A DNA stretch of 18,159 bases, taken from NCBI GenBank assembly GCA_039807745.1, contig JBDHRV010000070.1, positions 1 through 18,159 of the forward strand, given 5' to 3'. A program made the translations under genes and the position numbers. Below are positions 1-7,062 of this stretch, one piece after another; position 1 is the stretch's first letter, and each line of letters begins with the position of its first letter. Under the pieces are notes generated by a model that was given only the letters and a program-made list of their open reading frames with translations, did no database searches and was not told where the DNA came from. The stretch comes from JAEUMW01 sp039807745. GTDB taxonomy: Bacteria > Pseudomonadota > Gammaproteobacteria > Burkholderiales > JAEUMW01.

Positions 1-1466
1 CCGAGCGCCCCGCGCAGGATCTTCTTCGTTTCGCTTTTCGCCACCGATTCGAGTATGCCTTCGCGGCGTCCGCCGCGCGGACCGGTGCTGCCCAGCAGGA
101 AGTCCTTGAGACTGCCCAGGACCATCGAGCCCAAGTCCTGCCCGCCCGCGGTCGATGCCTCTGCCGGCTTCGCACCGGGCTGGGTGGTCGATGCGGCACT
201 CTTGTTCGCGGTGAGGACCTCGTAGGCCGACTCCCGATCGACCGCCTTCTCGTAGTGGCCGAAGATTGCCGAGTCCTCGATGATCTCCTTGCGCTGCTCC
301 GGCGTGATCGGCCCGATCTGGCTGCCCGGCGGAATCACGAAGGCGCGCTCGGTCACGCCCGGGCGGCCCTTCTCGTCGAGGAGTGAAACCAGCGCCTCGC
401 CCACACCGAGCTCGGTGATCGCCTGTTCGATATCGAGCCCCGGGTTCGGCCGCATGGTCGTCGCGGCGGTCTTGACCGCCTTCTGATCGCGCGGCGTGAA
501 CGCACGCAACGCGTGCTGCACGCGATTGCCGAGCTGGCCGAGCACGCTCTCCGGCACGTCGAGGGGATTCTGGGTCACGAAGTACACACCGACGCCCTTG
601 GAGCGGATGAGCCGCACCACCTGTTCGATCTTCTCCAGGAGCGCCTTCGGTGCGTCGCTGAAGAGAAGATGCGCCTCGTCGAAGAAGAACACGAGCTTCG
701 GCTTGTCGGGGTCGCCGATCTCGGGCAACTGTTCGAACAGCTCCGACAGCATCCACAGCAGGAACGTCGAGTAGAGCTTCGGCGAGTTCATGAGCTGGTC
801 GGCGGCGAGGATGTTGACGACACCGCGGCCGTGATCGGTCTGGATCAGGTCGTTGATGTCCAGCGCCGGCTCGCCGAAGAGCTGCTCTGCGCCCTGATGC
901 TCCAGCTCGAGCAGGCCGCGCTGGATCGCGCCGATCGATGCCGCGGAGACATTGCCATATTCGGTCTGGAACTGCTTGGCGTTCTCGCCGACGTGCTGCA
1001 GCATGGCGCGCAGATCCTTGAGATCGAGCAGCAGCAGGTTGTTGTCGTCCGCGATCTTGAACACCAGCGTGAGCACGCCCTGCTGGGTGTCGTTCAGGTC
1101 GAGCAGCCGGCCGAAGAGCAGCGGTCCGAGATCCGTCACCGTCGCACGCACCGGGTGGCCTGTCTTCCCGTAGACGTCCCAGAACGCGACCGGGCAGGCC
1201 TCGAGCGGCAGATCGATCGCGAGCTGCTCGACGCGCTCCTTGATCTTCCCCTTGAGTTCGCCCGCCCTGGCGAGGCCGGAGAGATCGCCCTTGACGTCCG
1301 CCATGAACACCGGAACGCCGATGCGGCTGAAGGCTTCGGCCACCCGCTGCAGCGTGACGGTCTTGCCGGTGCCGGTGGCGCCGGTGATGAGCCCGTGGCG
1401 ATTGCCGAGCGCGGGCAGGAGATGGATTTCTTCTTTCGCTTTCGCGATCAGCAGCGGTTCGGCCAT
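1..1466 (-). CDS. yjgR: HerA-like ATPase of the YjgR/DUF853 family (3' end outside window)
   Basis: Reads from an ATG at 1466 leftwards with no stop to the window edge, giving about 488 residues; E. coli YjgR is 500, so only about a dozen C-terminal residues are missing. The N-terminus (MAEPLLIAKAKEEIHLLPAL) is typical of the family. Walker A is GATGTGKT (residues 29-36), and a Walker B-type stretch KLVFFFDEAHLLF lies in the middle. A basic tail with GPRGGRREGILESVAKSE sits near the end. These proteins are HerA/FtsK-superfamily hexameric ATPases, cytoplasmic, of poorly defined role; no nuclease partner is visible here. A GAGG ribosome site (1473-1476) lies 6 bases before the ATG. The gene is divergent from yebC. 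The long plus-strand frame over 513-1640 is its antisense shadow. Confidence 0.93.
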   Translation of the reverse strand, partial: MAEPLLIAKAKEEIHLLPALGNRHGLITGATGTGKTVTLQRVAEAFSRIGVPVFMADVKGDLSGLARAGELKGKIKERVEQLAIDLPLEACPVAFWDVYGKTGHPVRATVTDLGPLLFGRLLDLNDTQQGVLTLVFKIADDNNLLLLDLKDLRAMLQHVGENAKQFQTEYGNVSAASIGAIQRGLLELEHQGAEQLFGEPALDINDLIQTDHGRGVVNILAADQLMNSPKLYSTFLLWMLSELFEQLPEIGDPDKPKLVFFFDEAHLLFSDAPKALLEKIEQVVRLIRSKGVGVYFVTQNPLDVPESVLGQLGNRVQHALRAFTPRDQKAVKTAATTMRPNPGLDIEQAITELGVGEALVSLLDEKGRPGVTERAFVIPPGSQIGPITPEQRKEIIEDSAIFGHYEKAVDRESAYEVLTANKSAASTTQPGAKPAEASTAGGQDLGSMVLGSLKDFLLGSTGPRGGRREGILESVAKSETKKILRGAL

Positions 1467-1555
1467 GGAATACCTCGCGGCGGGTTCAAGAGGCGCGCGG
1501 GGAATGTTACCATTACACGTTTTCTTTCACATAAGTCAGCAACTTACAACACCAC
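1467..1555. promoter_or_regulatory. Divergent intergenic promoter region between yjgR and yebC
   Basis: This 89-base gap is the only space available for the promoters of both the yjgR gene and the yebC-ruv-tol block. Its yebC-proximal half is clearly more AT-rich than its surroundings. I see only weak sigma70-like elements: CATAAG (1530-1535) and TACAAC (1545-1550) rightward, and TAACAT/TGTAAT-like elements leftward. A small inverted repeat TAAGT-CAGCA-ACTTA covers 1532-1546. The function is inferred from position and composition; no exact start site is claimed. Confidence 0.35.
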
Positions 1556-2281
1556 ATGGCCGGTCATAGCAAGTGGGCTAACATCCAGCACCGAAAGGGT
1601 CGTCAGGATGCGAAACGGGGCAAGATCTTCACCAAGCTGATCAAGGAGGTCACGGTCGCGGCGCGGCTGGGCGGCGGCGATGCCGACATGAATCCGCGGC
1701 TGCGCCTGGCGATCGACAAGGCGAAGGCGGAGAACATGCCGGGCGACAACATCGATCGCGCGATCAAGCGCGGCAGCGGTGCTCTGGAAGGCGTCGAGTA
1801 CGAGGAGATCCGCTACGAAGGGTACGGCATCGGCGGCGCGGCGGTGATGGTGGACTGCCTCACCGACAATCGCACGCGCACCGTCGCCGACGTGCGCCAC
1901 GCGTTCACGAAGCACGGCGGCAATCTCGGCACCGACGGTTCGGTCGCGTTCCTGTTCAAGCACTGCGGCCAGTTTCTGTTCGCGCCCGGCACCGACGAAG
2001 AAAAAGTGATGGAGGCCGCACTCGATGCCGGGGCGGAGGACGTCGTCACCAACGACGACGGCAGCATCGAGGTCATCTGCGAGCCCGGCAGCTTTGGCGC
2101 GGTGAAGGCCGGCCTGGCGAGCGCAGGGCTGCGGGCCGAGCTCGCCGAGGTCACGATGAAGGCCACCACGGAAGCGGTGCTGGCCGGAGAGGACGGCGCC
2201 CGCATGCGCAGGCTGCTCGATGCGCTGGAGGACCTCGACGACGTGCAGAACGTCTACACCACCGCCGTCGTCGACGAGTGA
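1556..2281 (+). CDS. yebC: YebC/PmpR family protein (TACO1 family)
   Basis: 241 residues, full length for the family, with the signature N-terminus MAGHSKWANIQHRKGRQDAK followed by GKIFTKLIKE. Conserved inner motifs include MPGDNIDRAIKRG and the G-rich YEGYGIGGAAVMVDCLTDNRT. The family was first described as DNA-binding transcriptional regulators (PmpR); more recent work ties YebC proteins to ribosomes and to relief of stalling at proline-rich stretches, as for the mitochondrial homologue TACO1. That role would fit a neighbour such as TolA with long polyproline runs, but this link is my inference. The start is fixed by the conserved N-terminus, although no Shine-Dalgarno sequence is visible in the A/C-rich leader. 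It is the first gene of the ruv-tol block; ruvC follows after 64 bases. Confidence 0.96.
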   Translation: MAGHSKWANIQHRKGRQDAKRGKIFTKLIKEVTVAARLGGGDADMNPRLRLAIDKAKAENMPGDNIDRAIKRGSGALEGVEYEEIRYEGYGIGGAAVMVDCLTDNRTRTVADVRHAFTKHGGNLGTDGSVAFLFKHCGQFLFAPGTDEEKVMEAALDAGAEDVVTNDDGSIEVICEPGSFGAVKAGLASAGLRAELAEVTMKATTEAVLAGEDGARMRRLLDALEDLDDVQNVYTTAVVDE

Positions 2282-2345
2282 ATCCGCGACACCCGCGACC
2301 CGAAATCGCCCGCGCCGCGTTCGAGGGAATGTGAACAGGGCGCCG

Positions 2346-2870
2346 GTGCGCATACTCGGTATCGATCCTGGCTTGCGGATCACCGGATTCGGCATCGTCG
2401 ACAAGACCGGACAGCGCCTCACCTATGTCACCAGCGGTTGCGTCAGGACCCGCGATGCGGTCGATCTGCCGTCGCGGCTCAAGACCATCCTGGACAGCTT
2501 GTCGCGGGTCATCGAGGACAACCTGCCGCACGAAGTCGCGGTCGAGAAGGTGTTCGTGAACGTGAACCCACAGAGCACGCTGCTGCTCGGCCAGGCGCGC
2601 GGTGCTGCGATCTGCGCGGCGGTTGCGCGCACATTGCCGGTCGCCGAGTACACCGCGTTGCAGGTGAAGCAGGCAGTGGTCGGCAACGGCCATGCGCACA
2701 AGGGCCAAGTGCAGGAGATGGTGCGGCGGCTGCTCGATCTGCCCGGCCAGCCGAGCGCCGATGCTGCCGATGCGCTCGCCTGCGCGATTTGTCACGCTCA
2801 CGGCGGGCTCGGTCTCGGCGCGCTGTCGACCGCGGGTTTTCGGGTGCGCCGCGGGCGGCTGGTGGGATGA
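2346..2870 (+). CDS. ruvC: Holliday junction resolvase RuvC
   Basis: 174 residues from a GTG at 2346. The enzyme is the endonuclease that cuts Holliday junctions symmetrically, working with RuvAB. The four catalytic acids of the family are in place: D7 in ILGIDPG, E67 in VEKVFVNVN, and D139 and D142 in SADAADALA. The stretch QSTLLLGQARGAAIC is typical of betaproteobacterial RuvC. I chose the GTG at 2346 because the family usually starts MRILGIDPG and an AGGG (2337-2340) precedes it by 5 bases. An in-frame GTG at 2331, adding five residues, is the alternative. A farther in-frame ATG at 2220 would overlap yebC by about 60 bases and is unlikely. The gene ends 10 bases before ruvA. Confidence 0.95.
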   Translation: MRILGIDPGLRITGFGIVDKTGQRLTYVTSGCVRTRDAVDLPSRLKTILDSLSRVIEDNLPHEVAVEKVFVNVNPQSTLLLGQARGAAICAAVARTLPVAEYTALQVKQAVVGNGHAHKGQVQEMVRRLLDLPGQPSADAADALACAICHAHGGLGLGALSTAGFRVRRGRLVG

Positions 2871-2880
2871 AGGCGCGCGC

Positions 2881-3462
2881 GTGATCGGACGTCTCGCCGG
2901 CATCCTCGCCCAGAAGCAGCCGCCGCAAGTCCTCGTCGACGTGCAGGGCGTCGGCTACGAGCTCGACGTGCCGATGAGCACTTTTTATCAGCTCCCCGCC
3001 GTCGGTGAGCGGGTCACGCTCCACACGCAGCTCGTGGTGCGCGAGGATGCGCAGCAGCTTTTCGGTTTCCTCACCGAAGCCGAGCGCGGCACCTTTCGCC
3101 AGTTGCTCAAGGTCGCCGGGGTGGGCGCGCGCACCGCGCTCGCCGTGCTCTCCGGGCTGTCCGTGCCGGAGCTCGTGGAAGCCGTCGCGCGGCAGGAGAC
3201 CGGCCGCCTGACGAAGATCCCCGGTATCGGCAAGAAGACCGCCGAGCGCCTCCTGCTCGAGCTGAAGGACAAGATGGGCGCCGACTTCGTCGTGGGTCCT
3301 TCCGGACCCAGATCGGCGCCCGTTTCGAGCGACGTGCTGCACGCGCTCATCGCGCTCGGCTACAACGAGCGCGAAGCGGCGGCGGCAATGAAGACCGTCG
3401 CCGAGGGCGCGAGTGTTGCCGAAGGCATCAAGCAGGCATTGAAGGCGCTGTCGAAGGCATAA
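2881..3462 (+). CDS. ruvA: Holliday junction branch migration protein RuvA
   Basis: 193 residues, the usual length. RuvA binds four-way junctions as a tetramer and loads the RuvB motor. The N-terminal OB-fold starts with the family signature (V/M)IGRLAGIL...QPPQVLVDVQGVGYEL. Two helix-hairpin-helix motifs follow: KVAGVGARTAL (about 77-87) and KIPGIGKKTAERLLLEL (about 112-128). The C-terminal three-helix domain (about 148-193, DVLHALIALGYNEREA...) is the RuvB contact region. Start choice: GTG at 2881, matching the conserved MIGRL start; a weak AAGG lies about 7 bases upstream. An open frame extends further upstream, but it overlaps ruvC and does not look like RuvA. ruvB follows after 7 bases. 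Confidence 0.97.
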   Translation: MIGRLAGILAQKQPPQVLVDVQGVGYELDVPMSTFYQLPAVGERVTLHTQLVVREDAQQLFGFLTEAERGTFRQLLKVAGVGARTALAVLSGLSVPELVEAVARQETGRLTKIPGIGKKTAERLLLELKDKMGADFVVGPSGPRSAPVSSDVLHALIALGYNEREAAAAMKTVAEGASVAEGIKQALKALSKA

Positions 3463-3469
3463 TGTCGCG

Positions 3470-4513
3470 ATGATCGAAACGGACCGCCTCATCGCGCCCG
3501 CGCGCGAGAACCCCCAGGAAGAAGCGATCGAGCGCGCACTGCGGCCGCGGCAGCTCGCCGAGTACGTGGGACAGGAGAAGATTCGCGGCCAGCTCGCGAT
3601 CTTCATCGAGGCGGCGCGCAATCGTGCCGAGTCCCTCGATCACGTGCTCCTCTTCGGCCCACCCGGGCTCGGCAAGACGACGCTGGCGCACATCGTCGCG
3701 CGCGAGATGGGCGTGAATCTGCGCCAGACTTCCGGGCCCGTGCTCGAGCGCCCGGGCGATCTCGCCGCGCTGCTCACCAACCTCGAGCCGCATGACGTGC
3801 TCTTCATCGACGAGATCCACCGTCTTTCACCGGTGGTGGAGGAGATCCTCTATCCGGCGCTTGAGGATTTTCAGATCGACATCATGATCGGCGAAGGCCC
3901 GGCCGCGCGCTCGGTGAAGCTCGATCTGCCGCCGTTCACGCTGGTCGGTGCGACCACCCGTGCCGGCATGCTCACGAATCCACTGCGCGATCGCTTCGGC
4001 ATCGTCGCGCGGCTCGAGTTCTATACGCCCGAAGAAGTGCAGCGCATCGTCAATCGTTCCGCGGCGCTGCTCGACGTGCAGGTGTCCGCCGAAGGCGCAC
4101 TCGAGATCGCGCGTCGTTCGCGCGGCACGCCGCGCGTTGCCAATCGGCTCTTGCGGCGGGTGCGCGACTACGCACAGGTGCGCGCGGACGGCGTCATCAC
4201 GCGGGAGGTCGCGGATGCGGCCCTGCTCATGCTGGACGTCGACACCCTCGGACTCGACGTGATGGACCGCAAGCTGCTCCTCGCGGTGCTGGAGAAGTTC
4301 GGCGGCGGGCCGGTCGGCGTCGACAATCTCGCGGCCGCGATCGGCGAGGAGCGCGACACGATCGAAGACGTGCTCGAGCCCTACCTGATCCAGCAGGGCT
4401 TTCTCAAGCGCACACCGCGCGGGCGCATGGCGACGCTCGCGGCGTTCCACCACCTGGGCATCGCGACGCCGGCCCACTGCGTCAACCGCGAGTTGTGGGA
4501 GAGTCACGAGTGA
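3470..4513 (+). CDS. ruvB: Holliday junction branch migration helicase RuvB
   Basis: 347 residues, full length. RuvB is the AAA+ hexameric motor that drives branch migration with RuvA. Walker A is GPPGLGKTT (residues 63-71), Walker B is VLFIDEIHRL (residues 110-119, D114/E115), and the sensor 1 region LVGATTRAGML and arginine-finger region NPLRDRFGIVARLEFY follow in order. The C-terminal winged-helix part carries GGGPVGVDNLAAAIGEE and ends in QGFLKRTPRGRMAT, both hallmarks of RuvB. The ATG at 3470 lies 7 bases after the ruvA stop, so ruvCAB is one transcription unit, as in many betaproteobacteria. No SOS (LexA) box was evident upstream of ruvC. Confidence 0.98.
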   Translation: MIETDRLIAPARENPQEEAIERALRPRQLAEYVGQEKIRGQLAIFIEAARNRAESLDHVLLFGPPGLGKTTLAHIVAREMGVNLRQTSGPVLERPGDLAALLTNLEPHDVLFIDEIHRLSPVVEEILYPALEDFQIDIMIGEGPAARSVKLDLPPFTLVGATTRAGMLTNPLRDRFGIVARLEFYTPEEVQRIVNRSAALLDVQVSAEGALEIARRSRGTPRVANRLLRRVRDYAQVRADGVITREVADAALLMLDVDTLGLDVMDRKLLLAVLEKFGGGPVGVDNLAAAIGEERDTIEDVLEPYLIQQGFLKRTPRGRMATLAAFHHLGIATPAHCVNRELWESHE

Positions 4514-4559
4514 AACAGTGGGGATGCGCGCGCGTACGGTGCGGCAGTTCGGCCCCGGC

Positions 4560-5015
4560 ATGATGGAGCAAACTGCCGATCACGCTCCTATCGGGCACCA
4601 TGCAGCATTCCGTTGGCCGGTGCGCGTCTATTACGAAGACACCGACGTGGGCGGCGTGGTCTATTACGCCAACTACCTCAAGTTCATGGAGCGGGCGCGC
4701 ACCGAATGGCTGCGCGCGAAGGGGTTCGAACTTCCGACGCTCGAAGACGAGCACGGCATCCTGTTCGTCGTGCGCGCAGTCGACATCGAGTATCTCAAGC
4801 CCGCCCGCTTCAACGACGCACTCGTCGTGACGCTGGAACTCTGCGAGCACGGCCGCAGTCAGATCACGGTTTCGCAGCGGGTGCTCCGCGGGCACGAAGT
4901 GCTCACCAGAGCCCGCGTCCGGGCCGTGTGCGTCGATACGCAGACCATGAGGCCGACCCGCATCCCGCGGGACGTCCTGCATCGACTTCTCTCCATACAA
5001 TCGGAATCGGATTAA
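4560..5015 (+). CDS. ybgC: Hotdog-fold acyl-CoA thioesterase YbgC, Tol-Pal associated
   Basis: About 151 residues, a single 4HBT hotdog domain. The active-site signature VRVYYEDTDVGGVVYYANY is clear, with D27 as the catalytic Asp of the family, followed by YLKFMERARTEWL. YbgC enzymes hydrolyse short-chain acyl-CoA and in E. coli associate with phospholipid-synthesis enzymes; the gene is a near-constant companion of tol-pal. Start: tandem ATGs at 4560 and 4563 give an N-terminus closest to the family. GTG 4518 and ATG 4524 are in-frame alternatives that add a 12-14 residue basic extension (GMRARTVRQFG). No strong ribosome site decides among them. tolQ starts 4 bases after its stop. Confidence 0.93.
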   Translation: MMEQTADHAPIGHHAAFRWPVRVYYEDTDVGGVVYYANYLKFMERARTEWLRAKGFELPTLEDEHGILFVVRAVDIEYLKPARFNDALVVTLELCEHGRSQITVSQRVLRGHEVLTRARVRAVCVDTQTMRPTRIPRDVLHRLLSIQSESD

Positions 5016-5019
5016 CAAC

Positions 5020-5697
5020 GTGAAGACCGGTATCGCCACAGACCTTTCGCTTTGGGGCCTCGTAGCCAATGCGAGCCTGCTCGTGCAGATCGTGATGGCG
5101 ATCCTGCTCATCGTCTCGCTGCAGAGCTGGTGGTACATCTTCATGAAGATGTTCACGATCCGCCGCGCGCTCAAGCAGACCGACGATTTCGAGCGCAGCT
5201 TCTGGAGCGGGTCCGACTTGAGCGAGCTCTATCGCGGCGCGGCGCAGCCGTCGGGCAGCATGGAGAAGATCTTCGAGTCCGGGTTCCGCGAGTTCGTGAA
5301 GTTGAAGCAGCAGCCGAACATGGAGCTCTCGGTGGCGATGGATGGGGTGCGGCGGGCGATGCGCGCCACCTATCAGCGGGAGATGGATTTCCTCGAATCG
5401 CACCTCTCGTTTCTCGCCTCGGTGGGTTCCGTGAGTCCCTACATCGGCCTCTTCGGCACGGTGTGGGGCATCATGCACGCCTTCCGCGGGCTCGCGAACG
5501 TCGTGCAGGCAACGCTCGCGTCGGTCGCGCCCGGCATCGCCGAGGCCCTGGTGGCGACCGCGATGGGCCTGTTCGCCGCCATCCCCGCGGTGATCGCGTA
5601 TAACCGCTACGCGTACGACATCAACCGCATCGCCACCCGCTTCGAGAGCTTCATGGAGGAGTTCTCGAACATCCTGCAGAGGCAGGCCGGAAGATGA
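5020..5697 (+). CDS. tolQ: Tol-Pal system proton channel subunit TolQ
   Basis: 225 residues, the usual TolQ length; an inner-membrane ExbB/MotA-type protein that with TolR uses the proton motive force to energise TolA during outer-membrane constriction. Three membrane segments are visible: about 14-40 (NASLLVQIVMAILLIVSL), about 130-155 (FLASVGSVSPYIGLFGTVWG) and about 170-195 (ALVATAMGLFAAIPAVIAY). The conserved GLFGTVWGIM and EALVATAMGLFAAIPAVI blocks carry the Thr residues (T147, T180) that line the proton path in this family. The start is a GTG at 5020, just past the ybgC stop, with only a weak upstream ribosome site. The last four bases overlap tolR (ATGA). Confidence 0.97.
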   Translation: MKTGIATDLSLWGLVANASLLVQIVMAILLIVSLQSWWYIFMKMFTIRRALKQTDDFERSFWSGSDLSELYRGAAQPSGSMEKIFESGFREFVKLKQQPNMELSVAMDGVRRAMRATYQREMDFLESHLSFLASVGSVSPYIGLFGTVWGIMHAFRGLANVVQATLASVAPGIAEALVATAMGLFAAIPAVIAYNRYAYDINRIATRFESFMEEFSNILQRQAGR

Positions 5698-6113
5698 TGG
5701 TCGAGCGCCGTTCCGGCCGCCGGCTCATGAACCAGATCAACGTCGTGCCGTATATCGACGTGATGCTGGTGCTGCTCGTCATCTTCATGGTGACCGCGCC
5801 GCTCATGAATCCCGGGCAGGTCGAACTGCCGTCGGTGGGAAAAAGCGCGCAGCCGCCGGTGGCACCGCTCGAAGTCATCATCCGTGCCGACAAGACCCTG
5901 CTGCTGCGCGACCGCGAACGCACGGGCGACGAGCGCAAGGTGTCGCGCGATGAGCTCGTTCGCATGCTGCGCGACCGGCAGACGAAGAACCCGGACCAGC
6001 CGGTGGTGATCTCGGCGGACAAGAGCGTGCGCTACGAAGTGGTCATGGACGTGATGGACCTCCTGCAGCGCAGCCAGGTCAAACGCATCGGCCTGCTCGT
6101 GCAACCGAAGTGA
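5694..6113 (+). CDS. tolR: Tol-Pal system protein TolR
   Basis: 139 residues, an ExbD-type protein with one N-terminal membrane segment (about 19-38, YIDVMLVLLVIFMVTAPLM) and a periplasmic domain. D22 in the VPYIDVMLVLL motif corresponds to the essential proton-carrying Asp23 of E. coli TolR. The N-terminal MNQINVVPYIDV block is diagnostic. The periplasmic part ends with a conserved VMDVMDLLQRSQVKRIGLLV, the usual end of ExbD/TolR domains. It overlaps tolQ by 4 bases at its start and tolA by 4 bases at its end (GTGA), so translational coupling through tolQRA is likely. Confidence 0.97.
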   Translation: MMVERRSGRRLMNQINVVPYIDVMLVLLVIFMVTAPLMNPGQVELPSVGKSAQPPVAPLEVIIRADKTLLLRDRERTGDERKVSRDELVRMLRDRQTKNPDQPVVISADKSVRYEVVMDVMDLLQRSQVKRIGLLVQPK

Positions 6114-7042
6114 GCGCGCTCAACGGCCAGCGGGAACCGGAGCGTGCGCTGTCCGGCGCGCTGTCCGTCGCCGTCCATCTGATCTTCCTCGTCATGCTCC
6201 TCTTCACCGTGACGTGGCAGCGCAAGCCGCCGGAGCCCGTGAGCGTCGATCTGTGGCAGGACCTGCCTTCGACGCCCGGCCCCAAGCCGGCCCCGCAGCC
6301 GCCCCGGGAAGAGGTGAAGCCGCCTCCGCCGCCGCCCCCGCCGCCCAAGGTCGAAGCGAAGCCACCGCCACCGCCGCCGCCACCGAAGGCGGAGCCGAAA
6401 CCCGAACCCAAGCCCGACATCGCGCTCAAGGAAAAGCTCGAGCGCGAAAAGCGGGAGAAGGAACGGCTGGAGCACGAGAAGGTCGAGCGCGAGAAGCGGG
6501 AGAAGGAGCGGATCGAAAAGCAGAAGCAGCTCGAGGAAGACAAGCGCATCGAGGAGCAGAAGAAGCGCGAGGAACAGAAGAAGCTCGAGCGGCAGAAACT
6601 CGAAGAACAGAAGCGCGCGGAGGAACAGAAGCGACTCGAGAAGCAGGCGAAGCTCGAGGAGCAGCGGCAGTTCGAGGAGATCCGCGCCCGCGAGGCACGC
6701 GAGCTTGCCGCTGCCCAGGCGCGGCGCGAGCAGGCGGCGGCCGCGGCTGCCGCCCAGGGCAAGGCCGATGCCGAGGCCATCGCCCGCATCCGCTCGCGCA
6801 TTCGCAGCTTCATCGTGCTGCCGCAGGAGATCTCGGGCAATCCGGAGGCGGAGTTCGATGTCGTGGTGGTGCCGGGCGGCGACGTGCTTAGTGTAAGATT
6901 GGTGAAAAGCAGTGGTGTGGCGGCCTACGACAGCGCCGTGGAACGGGCGATCCTCAAGGCACAGCCGCTGCCGGTCCCCTCGGAACCCGCCTCCTTTGCA
7001 CGCTTCCGCAACCTCCATTTGAAGTTCCGTCCCTACGATTGA
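6110..7042 (+). CDS. tolA: Tol-Pal system protein TolA
   Basis: 310 residues. TolA spans the periplasm and links the TolQR motor to TolB/Pal and the outer membrane. Order of parts: short cytoplasmic tail; one membrane segment (about 17-36, LSVAVHLIFLVMLLFTVTW) with the SxxxH-type motif (SVAVH) typical of TolA/TonB; a proline-rich stretch (about 60-101) with runs of nine and eight prolines; a highly charged Lys/Glu/Arg helix or coiled coil (about 105-215); and a C-terminal TonB-like domain (about 222-310) ending in LKFRPYD. The GTG start at 6110 overlaps the tolR stop as GTGA. The C-terminal domain has the two-strand VVVVPGGDVLSVRLVKSSG pattern known from TonB/TolA energy transducers. Confidence 0.95.
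   Translation: MSALNGQREPERALSGALSVAVHLIFLVMLLFTVTWQRKPPEPVSVDLWQDLPSTPGPKPAPQPPREEVKPPPPPPPPPKVEAKPPPPPPPPKAEPKPEPKPDIALKEKLEREKREKERLEHEKVEREKREKERIEKQKQLEEDKRIEEQKKREEQKKLERQKLEEQKRAEEQKRLEKQAKLEEQRQFEEIRAREARELAAAQARREQAAAAAAAQGKADAEAIARIRSRIRSFIVLPQEISGNPEAEFDVVVVPGGDVLSVRLVKSSGVAAYDSAVERAILKAQPLPVPSEPASFARFRNLHLKFRPYD
6287..6754 (+). repeat. tolA: Low-complexity repeats coding for the TolA proline-rich and charged linker
   Basis: Within tolA, 6287-6412 encodes proline runs (P9 and P8, made mostly of ccg/cca/ccc codons). The region 6422-6754 encodes degenerate short repeats of the type EREKREKERLE and EEQKKREEQKKLE. The repetition is seen both in bases (gagaagcgggagaag-like units) and in residues. 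Length variation in this linker is common among TolA proteins. Confidence 0.8.
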
Positions 7043-7062
7043 CCGTGCACGATCCAGACGAT

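Noticed and set aside
1532..1544. 13-base sequence taagtcagcaact, repeated at 13418-13430 between the two tRNA genes
   Set aside because: A few exact 13-mer pairs are expected by chance in 18 kb, and the contexts differ, so it is not taken as a functional repeat.
513..1640. 375-residue plus-strand frame
   Set aside because: It is the antisense shadow of yjgR and runs across the intergenic region into yebC; no domain is visible.
2220..2345. Upstream ATG extension of ruvC overlapping yebC
   Set aside because: It would add about 42 unconserved Arg/Thr-rich residues; the RuvC fold starts at (M/V)RILGIDPG.
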